Shown one piece after another: positions 1-6,046 of a stretch of DNA of 6,046 nucleotides. Where the stretch lies: positions 2,166 through 8,211 of the forward strand of contig DKIB01000080.1 in NCBI GenBank assembly GCA_002454015.1. The letters run 5' to 3'. The DNA is from Proteobacteria bacterium UBA6729 (lineage in GTDB: Bacteria > Pseudomonadota > Gammaproteobacteria > Porifericomitales > Porifericomitaceae). Every line of letters starts with the position of its first letter. Positions within the stretch are counted from its first letter, which is position 1. Both the position numbers and the translations under genes were made by a program. The notes beneath the pieces were generated by a model. That model did no database searches, had not been told where the DNA came from, and saw nothing but the letters and a program-made list of their open reading frames with translations.

Positions 1-9
1 GGCTACGGG

Positions 10-1644
10 ATGAAAGGGGCAGAGTTGTTTGTACGGTGTCTGGAGAACGAAGGGGTAGAGCGGATCTACGGTATCCCGGGCGAGGAGAACATCGATGTAA
101 TGGATGCCTTGCTGGACAGCTCCATACGCTTTATCACCACCCGGCATGAGCAGGGTGCCGCCTTTATGGCAGACCTGCACGGCCGTCTCACCGGGCGGGC
201 CGGGGTGTGTATGGCTACCCTGGGGCCCGGGGCCACCAATCTGGTGACGGGGGTAGCGGATGCCAATATGGACAATGCACCGGTCGTTGCCATCGCCGGG
301 CAGGGAGCCACGACCCGCCTGCACAAGGAGAGCCACCAGATACTGGATCTGGTCAGTCTGTTCAGGCCCATCTCCAAATACAGTGTACAGGTTCGGGATG
401 GGCGGGTGATTCCCGAGGTGGTGCGGCGTGCCTTCAAGGTGGCAGAGGCGGAAAAGCCGGGGAGCAGTTTTATAGACCTGCCGGAGAATATCGCCGGGAG
501 TACGGGGCTGGAGCTGGAGCCGGTCAGGGTGCAGACCCCCCTGCCACCTGAACCCCCCGCGGCCAAGGTGGAGCAGGCGGTTGCCATGCTGGCACAGGCC
601 CGCTTTCCGATGGTGCTGGTCGGCAATGGTGTGATTCGTGCGGGTGCCGCCGGGGAACTGCTGCGTTTTGCTGAGGCACTGAATCTGCCGGTGGCCACCA
701 CCTTCATGGCCAAGGGCTGCATTCCCTTCTCACACCCCCTGAGTCTGGGGGCAGTCGGCCTGCAGGCTGAGGACTATGTATCCTGTGGCCTGAATCGCGC
801 CGATGTAGTGCTGTGTGTGGGTTATGACATTGTTGAATATAACCCTCAGCTGTGGAATGGCGAGCGTAATTGTCGCATTATCCATATCGATTCCATGCCT
901 GCGGAGGTGGATTACCACTATGTGGTGGAAGCCGGATTGATTGGCAATATCAATGCGTCGCTGGCGGCGATAGCAGGGGCTGCACAGAGCAGACAGGAGG
1001 CCCCGGTAGAGAACTTGCGACAGGCCATTGTGGATGAGATGGCTGCGCACGCCGGGGACCGGGGTTTTCCGATCAAGCCACAGAAGATTCTCTGGGATTT
1101 GCGGCAGGCCCTGCCTCCCGAAGGCATAGTCATCAGTGATGTGGGTGCCCACAAGATGTGGGTGGCACGTATGTATCAGGCCGAACAACCGAACACCTGC
1201 ATTATTTCCAACGGCTTTGCATCCATGGGCATTGCGGTACCCGGTGCGGTAGCTGCACGCATGGCCATGCCGCAGCAACCGGTGGTAGCGGTGACCGGGG
1301 ATGCCGGATTCCTGATGAATTCACAGGAACTGGAGACCGCGATGCGACACCAGCTGTCGTTCGTGGTGCTGATCTGGACGGATTCGCAGTACGGATTGAT
1401 CAAGTGGCATCAGTTGCGCAAGTTTGGCCGAGTCTCCAATATCGACTTCAAGAATCCGGATCTGGTACAGTACGCAAAGAGTTTTGGTGCCCGTGGGGTG
1501 CGCATACAGGCGGTGGATGAGTTGCTGCCGGCACTGCGCGAGGCACTGGCAGCGAATACGGTGACGGTGATCGATTGTCCGGTGGATTACCGGGAGAACA
1601 TGAAACTGACTGAAAAGTTGGGAGAACTGGTCTGCCCGATCTGA
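10..1644 (+). CDS. Thiamine-diphosphate-dependent acetolactate synthase, catabolic AlsS-like type
   Basis: Predicted to condense two pyruvates to 2-acetolactate and CO2 in the cytoplasm, using thiamine diphosphate and Mg2+. The 544-residue protein has the three-domain order of the family. The N-terminal pyrimidine-binding domain (about 1-165) carries GIPGEEN (21-27) and the activating glutamate E47 in RHEQGA. A central domain (about 185-325) follows, then a C-terminal diphosphate-binding domain with GDAGFLMNSQELETA (430-444). In the central domain, GYDIVEYNPQLWN (271-283) occupies the place where FAD-dependent anabolic enzymes have an RFDDR-type motif, and it resembles the GYDPIEYDP segment of Bacillus AlsS. 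That argues for the FAD-independent catabolic type. No regulatory small subunit (ilvN) or acetolactate decarboxylase (alsD) lies alongside. The ATG at 10 fits the usual N-terminus, but no clear Shine-Dalgarno is visible in the nine bases before it and the frame is open to the window edge, so the start is moderately certain. The metal motif reads GDA rather than GDG, and the usual downstream Asn is a Thr (IWTDSQYG). Another pyruvate- or 2-oxoacid-using family member is possible. Confidence 0.88.
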   Translation: MKGAELFVRCLENEGVERIYGIPGEENIDVMDALLDSSIRFITTRHEQGAAFMADLHGRLTGRAGVCMATLGPGATNLVTGVADANMDNAPVVAIAGQGATTRLHKESHQILDLVSLFRPISKYSVQVRDGRVIPEVVRRAFKVAEAEKPGSSFIDLPENIAGSTGLELEPVRVQTPLPPEPPAAKVEQAVAMLAQARFPMVLVGNGVIRAGAAGELLRFAEALNLPVATTFMAKGCIPFSHPLSLGAVGLQAEDYVSCGLNRADVVLCVGYDIVEYNPQLWNGERNCRIIHIDSMPAEVDYHYVVEAGLIGNINASLAAIAGAAQSRQEAPVENLRQAIVDEMAAHAGDRGFPIKPQKILWDLRQALPPEGIVISDVGAHKMWVARMYQAEQPNTCIISNGFASMGIAVPGAVAARMAMPQQPVVAVTGDAGFLMNSQELETAMRHQLSFVVLIWTDSQYGLIKWHQLRKFGRVSNIDFKNPDLVQYAKSFGARGVRIQAVDELLPALREALAANTVTVIDCPVDYRENMKLTEKLGELVCPI

Positions 1645-1660
1645 AGGGGGCGTAGTCTGC

Positions 1661-1667
1661 AAGAGGA
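1661..1667 (+). promoter_or_regulatory. Ribosome binding site for the glutamate-synthase-like gene
   Basis: The purine-rich AAGAGGA lies in the short gap after the acetolactate synthase stop. Three candidate starts follow back to back: GTG 1671, GTG 1674 and ATG 1677. The spacers from the end of this site are 3, 6 and 9 bases respectively. That makes 1671 unlikely and leaves 1674 or 1677. I chose the ATG. The difference is at most two residues. Confidence 0.6.
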
Positions 1668-1676
1668 ACTGTGGTG

Positions 1677-3179
1677 ATGTTTGACAATCTGGCATTTCAG
1701 ATTCTGGAGATAATGGCGGTGCTGTTCATATTTGTGATCGGCATCGCGGCATTGGTAGTGATAGTGGTGTACATCATTGATGTCAATCAAACCCGTCAGG
1801 CGATCCGCAGAAACTATCCGGTGATCGGCCACTTTCGCTATATCTTTGAGCGCCTGGGTGAGTTCTTTCGTCAATATTTCTTTGCCATGGACCGGGAAGA
1901 GATGCCCTTCAATCGTGCCCAGCGCAGTTGGGTCTACCGGGCGGCTATGGGGGTGGATAACACTGTGGCCTTTGGCTCTACCCGTGAGCTGCGCACGCCA
2001 GGCAATGTGCTGTTTGTGAACTGTCCCTATCCGACCCTGGGTCAGGATGCGGTGGAACCCACGCCGCTGAGCATTGGTCCGGATTGTCCGAATCCTTATG
2101 CAACCGCGTCCCTGTTCAATATCTCCGGCATGAGCTACGGTGCCATCTCCAGACCGGCAGTACTGGCACTGTCCAACGGGGCACGGATGGCAGGCTGCTG
2201 GATGAATACCGGCGAAGGCGGGCTGTCCCCGTACCACCTGCAAGGGGGTGCCGATGTGGTGTTTCAGATTGGCACCGCCAAGTATGGCGTACGCGACCCG
2301 CAGGGTAATCTGGATGCGGACAAGGTGCGTGATATTGCCGCCCACAGCAATGTAAAAATGTTTGAACTGAAATTAAGTCAGGGGGCCAAACCCGGCAAGG
2401 GGGGCATCCTGCCGGGGGGCAAGGTGACGGAGGAGATCGCGAGGATCCGGGGCATCCCCGCGGGCAGTAGCTCGATCAGCCCCAATCGGCACCCGGAGGT
2501 CAACAACAATGGCGAGTTGCTGGACATGGTGGGGCGCATCCGCAAGGCGGCAGGCAAACCCGTGGGCATAAAGTTTGTAGTGGGGGCCTATGGCTGGCTG
2601 GATTCGCTGTGCGAGGAGATCAATCGGCGTGGTACGGAACACGCCCCGGATTTTGTCACTGTGGACAGTGCGGATGGTGGCACCGGTGCTGCACCCATGC
2701 CCCTGATCGATGATATGGGCATCCCGTTGCGGGAGAGTCTGCCCATGGTGGTGGACTGCCTGATTCGGCACGGCCTGCGGGAACGCATCCGGGTCATGGC
2801 CTCCGGCAAGCTGGTTACCCCGGCCGATGTGGCCTGGGCCCTGTGCATAGGTGCTGATTTTGTCAATTCAGCACGCGGCTTCATGTTTGCACTGGGTTGC
2901 ATACAGGCCCTGCAATGCAATCGCAATACCTGTCCTACAGGGATCACCACGCATAACCAGTATCTGCAGCATGGTCTGGTAGCCGAGGAAAAGGCTGTGC
3001 GCGTATGTCACTATGCCCGCAGTGTGGTCATGGAGGTTGGCGTCATCGCGCATTCCTGCGGGGTACATGCGCCCCGGGAGCTGCGTCGCTATCATGCCCG
3101 GGTGGTATTGCCGAATGGCCTGTCCATACCCCTTAACGAGTTACATCCGGATGTGGCGGTGGCATCGGCGGGGCAGTGA
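1677..3179 (+). CDS. Membrane-anchored FMN-binding glutamate synthase domain protein
   Basis: This is a stand-alone version of the central FMN / iron-sulfur domain of glutamate synthase (Glu_synthase, GltB2 type). In full-length GltB that domain turns 2-oxoglutarate plus ammonia into glutamate. Numbering is from ATG 1677 (500 residues). A hydrophobic stretch at about 11-35 predicts one N-terminal membrane helix. FMN/substrate motifs follow in the expected order: SGMSYGAIS (150-158), [12 protein letters not shown] (177-188), [12 protein letters not shown] (about 232-243), [12 protein letters not shown] (329-340) and ASGK (375-378). C408, C414 and C419 are spaced C-x5-C-x4-C, the same spacing as the 3Fe-4S ligands of GltB, and are followed by PTGI. 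The glutamine amidotransferase domain and the C-terminal GXGXG domain of GltB are absent, so it cannot take nitrogen from glutamine by itself. Length and layout match the 'FMN-binding glutamate synthase family', whose true reaction is generally not established. It lies 32 bases after the acetolactate synthase and probably shares its transcript. Its last 15 codons overlap argG on the other strand. Confidence 0.88.
   Translation: MFDNLAFQILEIMAVLFIFVIGIAALVVIVVYIIDVNQTRQAIRRNYPVIGHFRYIFERLGEFFRQYFFAMDREEMPFNRAQRSWVYRAAMGVDNTVAFGSTRELRTPGNVLFVNCPYPTLGQDAVEPTPLSIGPDCPNPYATASLFNISGMSYGAISRPAVLALSNGARMAGCWMNTGEGGLSPYHLQGGADVVFQIGTAKYGVRDPQGNLDADKVRDIAAHSNVKMFELKLSQGAKPGKGGILPGGKVTEEIARIRGIPAGSSSISPNRHPEVNNNGELLDMVGRIRKAAGKPVGIKFVVGAYGWLDSLCEEINRRGTEHAPDFVTVDSADGGTGAAPMPLIDDMGIPLRESLPMVVDCLIRHGLRERIRVMASGKLVTPADVAWALCIGADFVNSARGFMFALGCIQALQCNRNTCPTGITTHNQYLQHGLVAEEKAVRVCHYARSVVMEVGVIAHSCGVHAPRELRRYHARVVLPNGLSIPLNELHPDVAVASAGQ
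3133..3179. other. 47-bp convergent (tail-to-tail) gene overlap
   Basis: The glutamate-synthase-like gene ends at 3179 on the plus strand and argG ends at 3133 on the minus strand, so the two coding regions share 47 bp in antisense. The overlap codes for residues 404-418 of ArgG and the last 14-15 residues of the FMN protein. No intergenic space, hairpin or T-run is present for a conventional intrinsic terminator, so transcripts from the two sides must end inside the opposite gene or by another mechanism. Confidence 0.85.
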
Positions 3180-4389
3180 CGCTCAAGCGCAGCTGACGAT
3201 TGAGGCGCAGTCTGAGGGCCTGCAGATTGATGAATCCGCCTGCATCCTGCTGGTCATAGTCGGCCCCGGCCTCAAAGGTAGCGATGTCCTGGCGATACAG
3301 GCTGTGCTCCGGTGAGCGGCGTCCACTGACGATAACATTACCCCGGTAAAGTTGGAGTCGCACCTCGCCACTCACGCTGTGCTGGGTGGCATCGATCAGT
3401 TGTTGCAGGGCCTGACGCTCCGGACTCCACCAATAGCCGTTGTAGATCAGTTCCGCATAACGCGGCATCAACCCGTCCTTCAGATGAGCCACTTCCCGGT
3501 CCAGGGTCAGTGACTCCATGGCACGGTGTGCCTTCAGCAGGATGGTCCCGCCGGGGGTCTCGTAGCAACCCCGTGATTTCATGCCGATGTAGCGGTTCTC
3601 AACCAGATCAACACGGCCTATGCCATGCATGCCACCCAGTCGATTGAGTTCCGTCAACACTTCTGCGGGCCTCAGGGTATTGCCATTCAGCGCTACCGCA
3701 TCGCCGCGATGGAACTCCAGCAGCAGTTCTTCGGGTGTCGCCGGGGCCTTCTCCAGGGCGACCGTGCGTTGCCACATGGTGGCCTCCGGTGCGGTCCAGG
3801 GGTCTTCCAGAATGCCACCCTCATAGGATACATGCAACAGGTTGGCGTCGATGGAACAGGGCGGGGCACCATCTGTACCACCAGCTATGTCTATGCCGTG
3901 TTGCCGTGCATAGGCCAGCAGCTCCTGCCGGGATTGGAATTGCCACTCACGCCAAGGTGCGATTACCTTCAGGGTGGGGTCCAGTGCGGCAATGCCCAGC
4001 TCAAAACGCAGCTGGTCATTACCCTTGCCGGTGGCACCATGGGCAACGGCAACCGCTTCAGTTTCACGCGCGATCCCGGCCAACCGTTTGGCGATCAGGG
4101 GCCGGGCAATGGCCGTGCCCAGCAGGTACTCGCCCTCATACAGGGCATTGGCACGAAACATCGGGTAGACATACTCGCGCACAAACTCTTCACACAAGTC
4201 CTCCACAAAGACCAGTTTTACCCCGAGGGCCTGAGCCCGAGCCCGGGCCGACTCCAGTTCTGCCCCCTGCCCGATATCAGCGGTGAAGGCCACGACCTCC
4301 GCATTATGTTCCTGCTGCAACCAGCGGAGTATGATCGAGGTATCCAGGCCACCCGAATAGGCCAACACGATTCTGCTGCGGGGACTCAT
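3133..4389 (-). CDS. argG: Argininosuccinate synthase
   Basis: Catalyses citrulline + aspartate + ATP to argininosuccinate + AMP + PPi, the penultimate step of arginine synthesis, in the cytoplasm. Family signatures are clear in the 418-residue product: the ATP-pyrophosphatase loop AYSGGLDTS (10-18), [18 protein letters not shown] (85-102), [13 protein letters not shown] (118-130), [20 protein letters not shown] (179-198) and [18 protein letters not shown] (264-281). The start is the ATG at 4389. The same frame stays open upstream to 5061, but that stretch lies inside the asparaginase gene in another frame and has no ArgG similarity. The ATG overlaps the asparaginase stop as ATGA, and no Shine-Dalgarno is visible just before it (CCCCCGGTACTGCA), so translation probably depends on coupling. 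Bacterial enzymes are usually near 400 residues. Here a Pro-rich tail (about 403-418) follows the last recognisable element, [13 protein letters not shown], and is encoded within the overlap with the convergent gene. The usual PYS before the I/M-D-x-N-L segment reads PCS (177-179). The gene identity is very secure. Confidence 0.97.
   Translation of the reverse strand: MSPRSRIVLAYSGGLDTSIILRWLQQEHNAEVVAFTADIGQGAELESARARAQALGVKLVFVEDLCEEFVREYVYPMFRANALYEGEYLLGTAIARPLIAKRLAGIARETEAVAVAHGATGKGNDQLRFELGIAALDPTLKVIAPWREWQFQSRQELLAYARQHGIDIAGGTDGAPPCSIDANLLHVSYEGGILEDPWTAPEATMWQRTVALEKAPATPEELLLEFHRGDAVALNGNTLRPAEVLTELNRLGGMHGIGRVDLVENRYIGMKSRGCYETPGGTILLKAHRAMESLTLDREVAHLKDGLMPRYAELIYNGYWWSPERQALQQLIDATQHSVSGEVRLQLYRGNVIVSGRRSPEHSLYRQDIATFEAGADYDQQDAGGFINLQALRLRLNRQLRLSVTAPPMPPPHPDVTR
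4386..4389 (-). other. ATGA stop/start overlap between asparaginase and argG
   Basis: Read on the minus strand, ATG (4389-4387) starts argG and TGA (4388-4386) ends the asparaginase. This four-base overlap, with no Shine-Dalgarno just upstream, is the classic layout for termination-reinitiation coupling. It would tie ArgG synthesis to asparaginase translation. Confidence 0.85.
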
Positions 4390-5387
4390 TGCAGTACCGG
4401 GGGTTGCCAGGCCGGGCGCAGGCTGCCTGTCGCTGCGCCCCTGGAGTTGTACAGCACCGGATATTGCAGCTGCGCTGCCGGACTCAGTCCGGCAGCACTC
4501 AGTACTGCACACAGGGCGACCTCGGCAGCCCGCGTCGCTCCATCTGCAATCTTCAGGGCCACCCCCAGACCTGCTTGTGGCAAGGCAGCAACATAGACTC
4601 CTTCGGCGCCCATCTTTACCAGTATACGCTGATCGGCCAGCAACTGTGTACAACAACGTCCGGTGCCTGCAACCAGAAAGGCATGCTGAATCATGGCATT
4701 GCGAATGCGGGTGAGACTGGCGGCGCGTGTGCTGGAAAGTGCGGCCGGGCCCGCCAGCCGTGCATAGGCCAGCGCCAGTGCGGACAAGGGCAGGGCCGGG
4801 GCAGGCAGGCCACAACCATCCGTCCCCATCGGCAGCCCGGTCAGGGGTAGCCCCGCCAATTCCTCCAGCACCGCACGCCAATGTGCGTGCAGGGGATGTG
4901 TTGCCGCCGTGTAACCCGCCGTCGGCAGGCCCAGCTGCAAACAACAGCTCAACATGCCGGTATGTTTGCCGGAGCAGTTGTGATGCCAGCGTGCAGGGCT
5001 TTCCCCCCGGGCGGCCAGGTCCCGTGCAGCGCTTGCAGAATAAGGCCATTCTGCACCGCATTCCAGAGCCTCGCAGGCCAGACCCAGCTGCTGCAACCAG
5101 GCCGCTACGGCATCCACATGAGCCGTCTCGCCGTTGTGTGAGGCACAGGCCAGGGCCAGCTGGCGGTCATCCAGACCCAGGGCCTGCAGGGCACCACTTT
5201 CCACCAGTGGGATGGCCTGCAGCGGCTTGATGGCAGAACGCACAAACACCGGACGGTGGATATCCCCGATGCTGTAGACGGTCTCGCCATCGGCGCGTAC
5301 TACGGCCACCGCCCCGCAGTGGATGGACTCCACACAGTCATTGCGCAGTACCTCAACCAGAGGCAGCTGCGGTGCGGTGGCACTCAC
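4386..5387 (-). CDS. L-asparaginase, Asparaginase_II / ReAV-like (Zn-binding, class 3) family
   Basis: Predicted to hydrolyse L-asparagine to L-aspartate and ammonia. The 333-residue protein has no signal peptide, so it should be cytoplasmic. It belongs to the family of Rhizobium etli asparaginase AnsA/ReAV, which is unrelated to the E. coli AnsA/AnsB fold and has a beta-lactamase-like SxxK arrangement. Visible motifs are RSAIKPLQA with S51 and K54, ASHNGE with S83, NCSGKHTGM with C138 and K141, [10 protein letters not shown] with C192, and AGTGR at 240-244. As I recall the ReAV structure, its Ser48/Lys51/Ser80 and its zinc ligands Cys135, Lys138 and Cys189 all align here at a constant offset of +3, so the active site looks complete. 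The start is GTG 5387, in a GTGA overlap with the stop of the upstream hydrolase and preceded by GGAG with a seven-base spacer. The stop overlaps the argG ATG. The protein is Cys-rich (12 Cys). Its placement before argG suggests it supplies aspartate. Substrate preference is inferred from the family. Confidence 0.92.
   Translation of the reverse strand: MSATAPQLPLVEVLRNDCVESIHCGAVAVVRADGETVYSIGDIHRPVFVRSAIKPLQAIPLVESGALQALGLDDRQLALACASHNGETAHVDAVAAWLQQLGLACEALECGAEWPYSASAARDLAARGESPARWHHNCSGKHTGMLSCCLQLGLPTAGYTAATHPLHAHWRAVLEELAGLPLTGLPMGTDGCGLPAPALPLSALALAYARLAGPAALSSTRAASLTRIRNAMIQHAFLVAGTGRCCTQLLADQRILVKMGAEGVYVAALPQAGLGVALKIADGATRAAEVALCAVLSAAGLSPAAQLQYPVLYNSRGAATGSLRPAWQPPVLQ
5384..5387 (-). 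other. GTGA stop/start overlap between hydrolase and asparaginase
   Basis: Read on the minus strand, GTG (5387-5385) starts the asparaginase and TGA (5386-5384) ends the hydrolase. The Shine-Dalgarno-like GGAG just upstream makes this junction able to recruit ribosomes itself, unlike the asparaginase/argG junction. Confidence 0.8.
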
Positions 5388-6046
5388 CGACGTTCTCCGG
5401 CAGCATTCAGGAAGTGCAACACCCTGTTCAGGACTGCTTCTGGCTGCTCACTGTGCAGCCAGTGTCCCGCATCCGGTACCCCGAGTATTTCCGCCTGCGG
5501 AAACAGCTGTATGATTTCACTGCGGTGTTCAGGCAACACATAGTCGGAGTCCATGCCGCGCAGAAACAGGGCCGGACGCGAGAAGCACACCCCCTCTGCG
5601 GGTTCCGGAAAATCATGTATCTCATCCATATGTTCACGCAGCACTGGCAGGTTGAGGCACCACCGATAGCCGCTGCCGGAGACCTGCAGGTTTTGCAGCA
5701 GGAACTGGCGCAGCTCGGTGTTCGGCACATTGTGTGCCAGCTGTTGATCGGCCTCGGTACGGGTACGGCAACGTTCTACAGGCAGGGCCAGCATCGCCTC
5801 CAGCAGATTATCAAAACGGTTTGGATAGGGGACCGGGGCGATATCCAGAACAATCAGGCGCATGCACAGCTGCGGTTCCTGCAACACCAGACGCATGGCG
5901 ACCTTGCCCCCCATGCTGTGTCCCAGCAGATCCGCCTTGCCGATGCGATGGGTCTCCATAAAGTCTGCCAGATCTCCAGCCATCTCATGGTAGCTCATGC
6001 TGTCGTGCCATGCTGAATTTCCGTGGTTGCGCTGGTCTATCAGATA
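5384..6046 (-). CDS. Alpha/beta hydrolase, YbfF/ABHD11-like esterase (5' end outside window)
   Basis: This is a partial gene. The last 220 residues and the stop (TGA at 5384-5386) are present, and the coding frame runs off the right edge. An internal ATG at 5998 is not the true start: the 16 codons before it keep the frame and read YLIDQRNHGNSAWHDS, the typical strand and loop of this family ahead of the nucleophile elbow. Counting from the first visible residue, the elbow is GHSMGG with Ser44. It is followed by VLDIAP and then GMDSDYV, which offer candidate acids (D68, and D166/D168). The catalytic His195 is in DAGHWLH near the C-terminus. The family is about 250-260 residues, so some 30-40 residues are missing. 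Members are cytoplasmic carboxylesterases or thioesterases with broad or unknown physiological substrates, so the exact substrate cannot be read here. It is the first visible gene of an operon with the asparaginase and argG and joins the former by a four-base GTGA overlap. Any promoter lies beyond 6046. Confidence 0.9.
   Translation of the reverse strand, partial: YLIDQRNHGNSAWHDSMSYHEMAGDLADFMETHRIGKADLLGHSMGGKVAMRLVLQEPQLCMRLIVLDIAPVPYPNRFDNLLEAMLALPVERCRTRTEADQQLAHNVPNTELRQFLLQNLQVSGSGYRWCLNLPVLREHMDEIHDFPEPAEGVCFSRPALFLRGMDSDYVLPEHRSEIIQLFPQAEILGVPDAGHWLHSEQPEAVLNRVLHFLNAAGERR
5395..5398 (-). promoter_or_regulatory. Ribosome binding site for the GTG-started asparaginase
   Basis: On the minus strand the sequence GGAG (inside GCCGGAGAACG) sits seven bases before the GTG at 5387, within the last codons of the upstream hydrolase. 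It supports the GTG start and the GTGA stop/start overlap as a real reinitiation junction. Confidence 0.55.

Noticed and set aside
66..722. A 218-codon minus-strand open frame opposite the acetolactate synthase.
   Set aside because: Ser/Ala/Arg-rich antisense shadow of a clear enzyme gene, with no motif.
1587..2345. A 252-codon open frame on the minus strand opposite the glutamate-synthase-like gene.
   Set aside because: The composition is His/Arg/Gln-rich with no domain, and it spans the junction of two well-supported plus-strand genes.
3255..3275. GC-rich GGCCCCGGCC segment near the convergent junction as a possible terminator stem.
   Set aside because: The arms are only four bases with a two-base loop and there is no T-run. 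It lies inside the argG coding region and looks like ordinary codon content.
3625..4596. A 323-codon open frame on the plus strand opposite argG.
   Set aside because: It is antisense to the highly conserved argG and the end of the asparaginase gene, shows no recognisable motif, and is the kind of open frame GC-rich coding DNA produces by chance.
4390..5061. Upstream extension of the argG frame giving a 642-residue protein.
   Set aside because: The extension lies in a second frame of the asparaginase gene, is rich in Arg, Gly and Cys without any domain, and ArgG homology begins exactly at the ATG at 4389.
5384..5998. Taking the ATG at 5998 as the hydrolase start.
   Set aside because: The 16 codons to the window edge continue the same frame and match the family's conserved RNHG strand-loop, so the gene is truncated by the window and does not start there.
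5372..6016. A 214-codon open frame on the plus strand opposite the hydrolase.
   Set aside because: The hydrolase on the minus strand has a full nucleophile elbow and His motif. The plus frame has low-complexity Gln/His/Leu content and no recognised family.

Overview
The window is almost wholly coding. It holds five protein genes in two convergent blocks and no RNA genes, insertion sequences, CRISPR arrays or long repeats that I could see. The base composition is GC-rich, and the ArgG, asparaginase and short esterase-type hydrolase look proteobacterial. I would guess a gammaproteobacterium, possibly of the Chromatiales / sulfur-oxidiser type, but the placement below phylum is weak and rests on general sequence feel.

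Plus-strand block (10-3179). The first gene is a thiamine-diphosphate enzyme of the acetolactate synthase family. It has features of the catabolic, FAD-independent AlsS type. A 32-base gap with a good ribosome binding site separates it from a membrane-anchored, stand-alone glutamate-synthase FMN/3Fe-4S domain protein. The two probably share a transcript whose promoter lies left of the window.

Minus-strand block (6046 down to 3133). Read in transcription order, it contains an alpha/beta hydrolase (5' end cut by the window edge), a Zn-type (ReAV/Asparaginase_II family) L-asparaginase, and argininosuccinate synthase ArgG. The three are joined by two four-base stop/start overlaps (GTGA and ATGA), which is a tight, probably translationally coupled operon. 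Asparaginase releases aspartate and ArgG condenses aspartate with citrulline, so the pairing makes metabolic sense as a local aspartate supply for arginine synthesis.

The two blocks meet tail to tail and overlap by 47 bp: the 3' end of argG is antisense to the 3' end of the glutamate-synthase-like gene. There is therefore no intergenic space for a terminator between them. All five genes belong to recognisable families. The points worth a second look are the asparaginase-argG coupling, the convergent overlap with an extended ArgG tail, the AlsS / FMN-protein pairing, and some substitutions at normally conserved motifs. I did not find a clearly new biological system.
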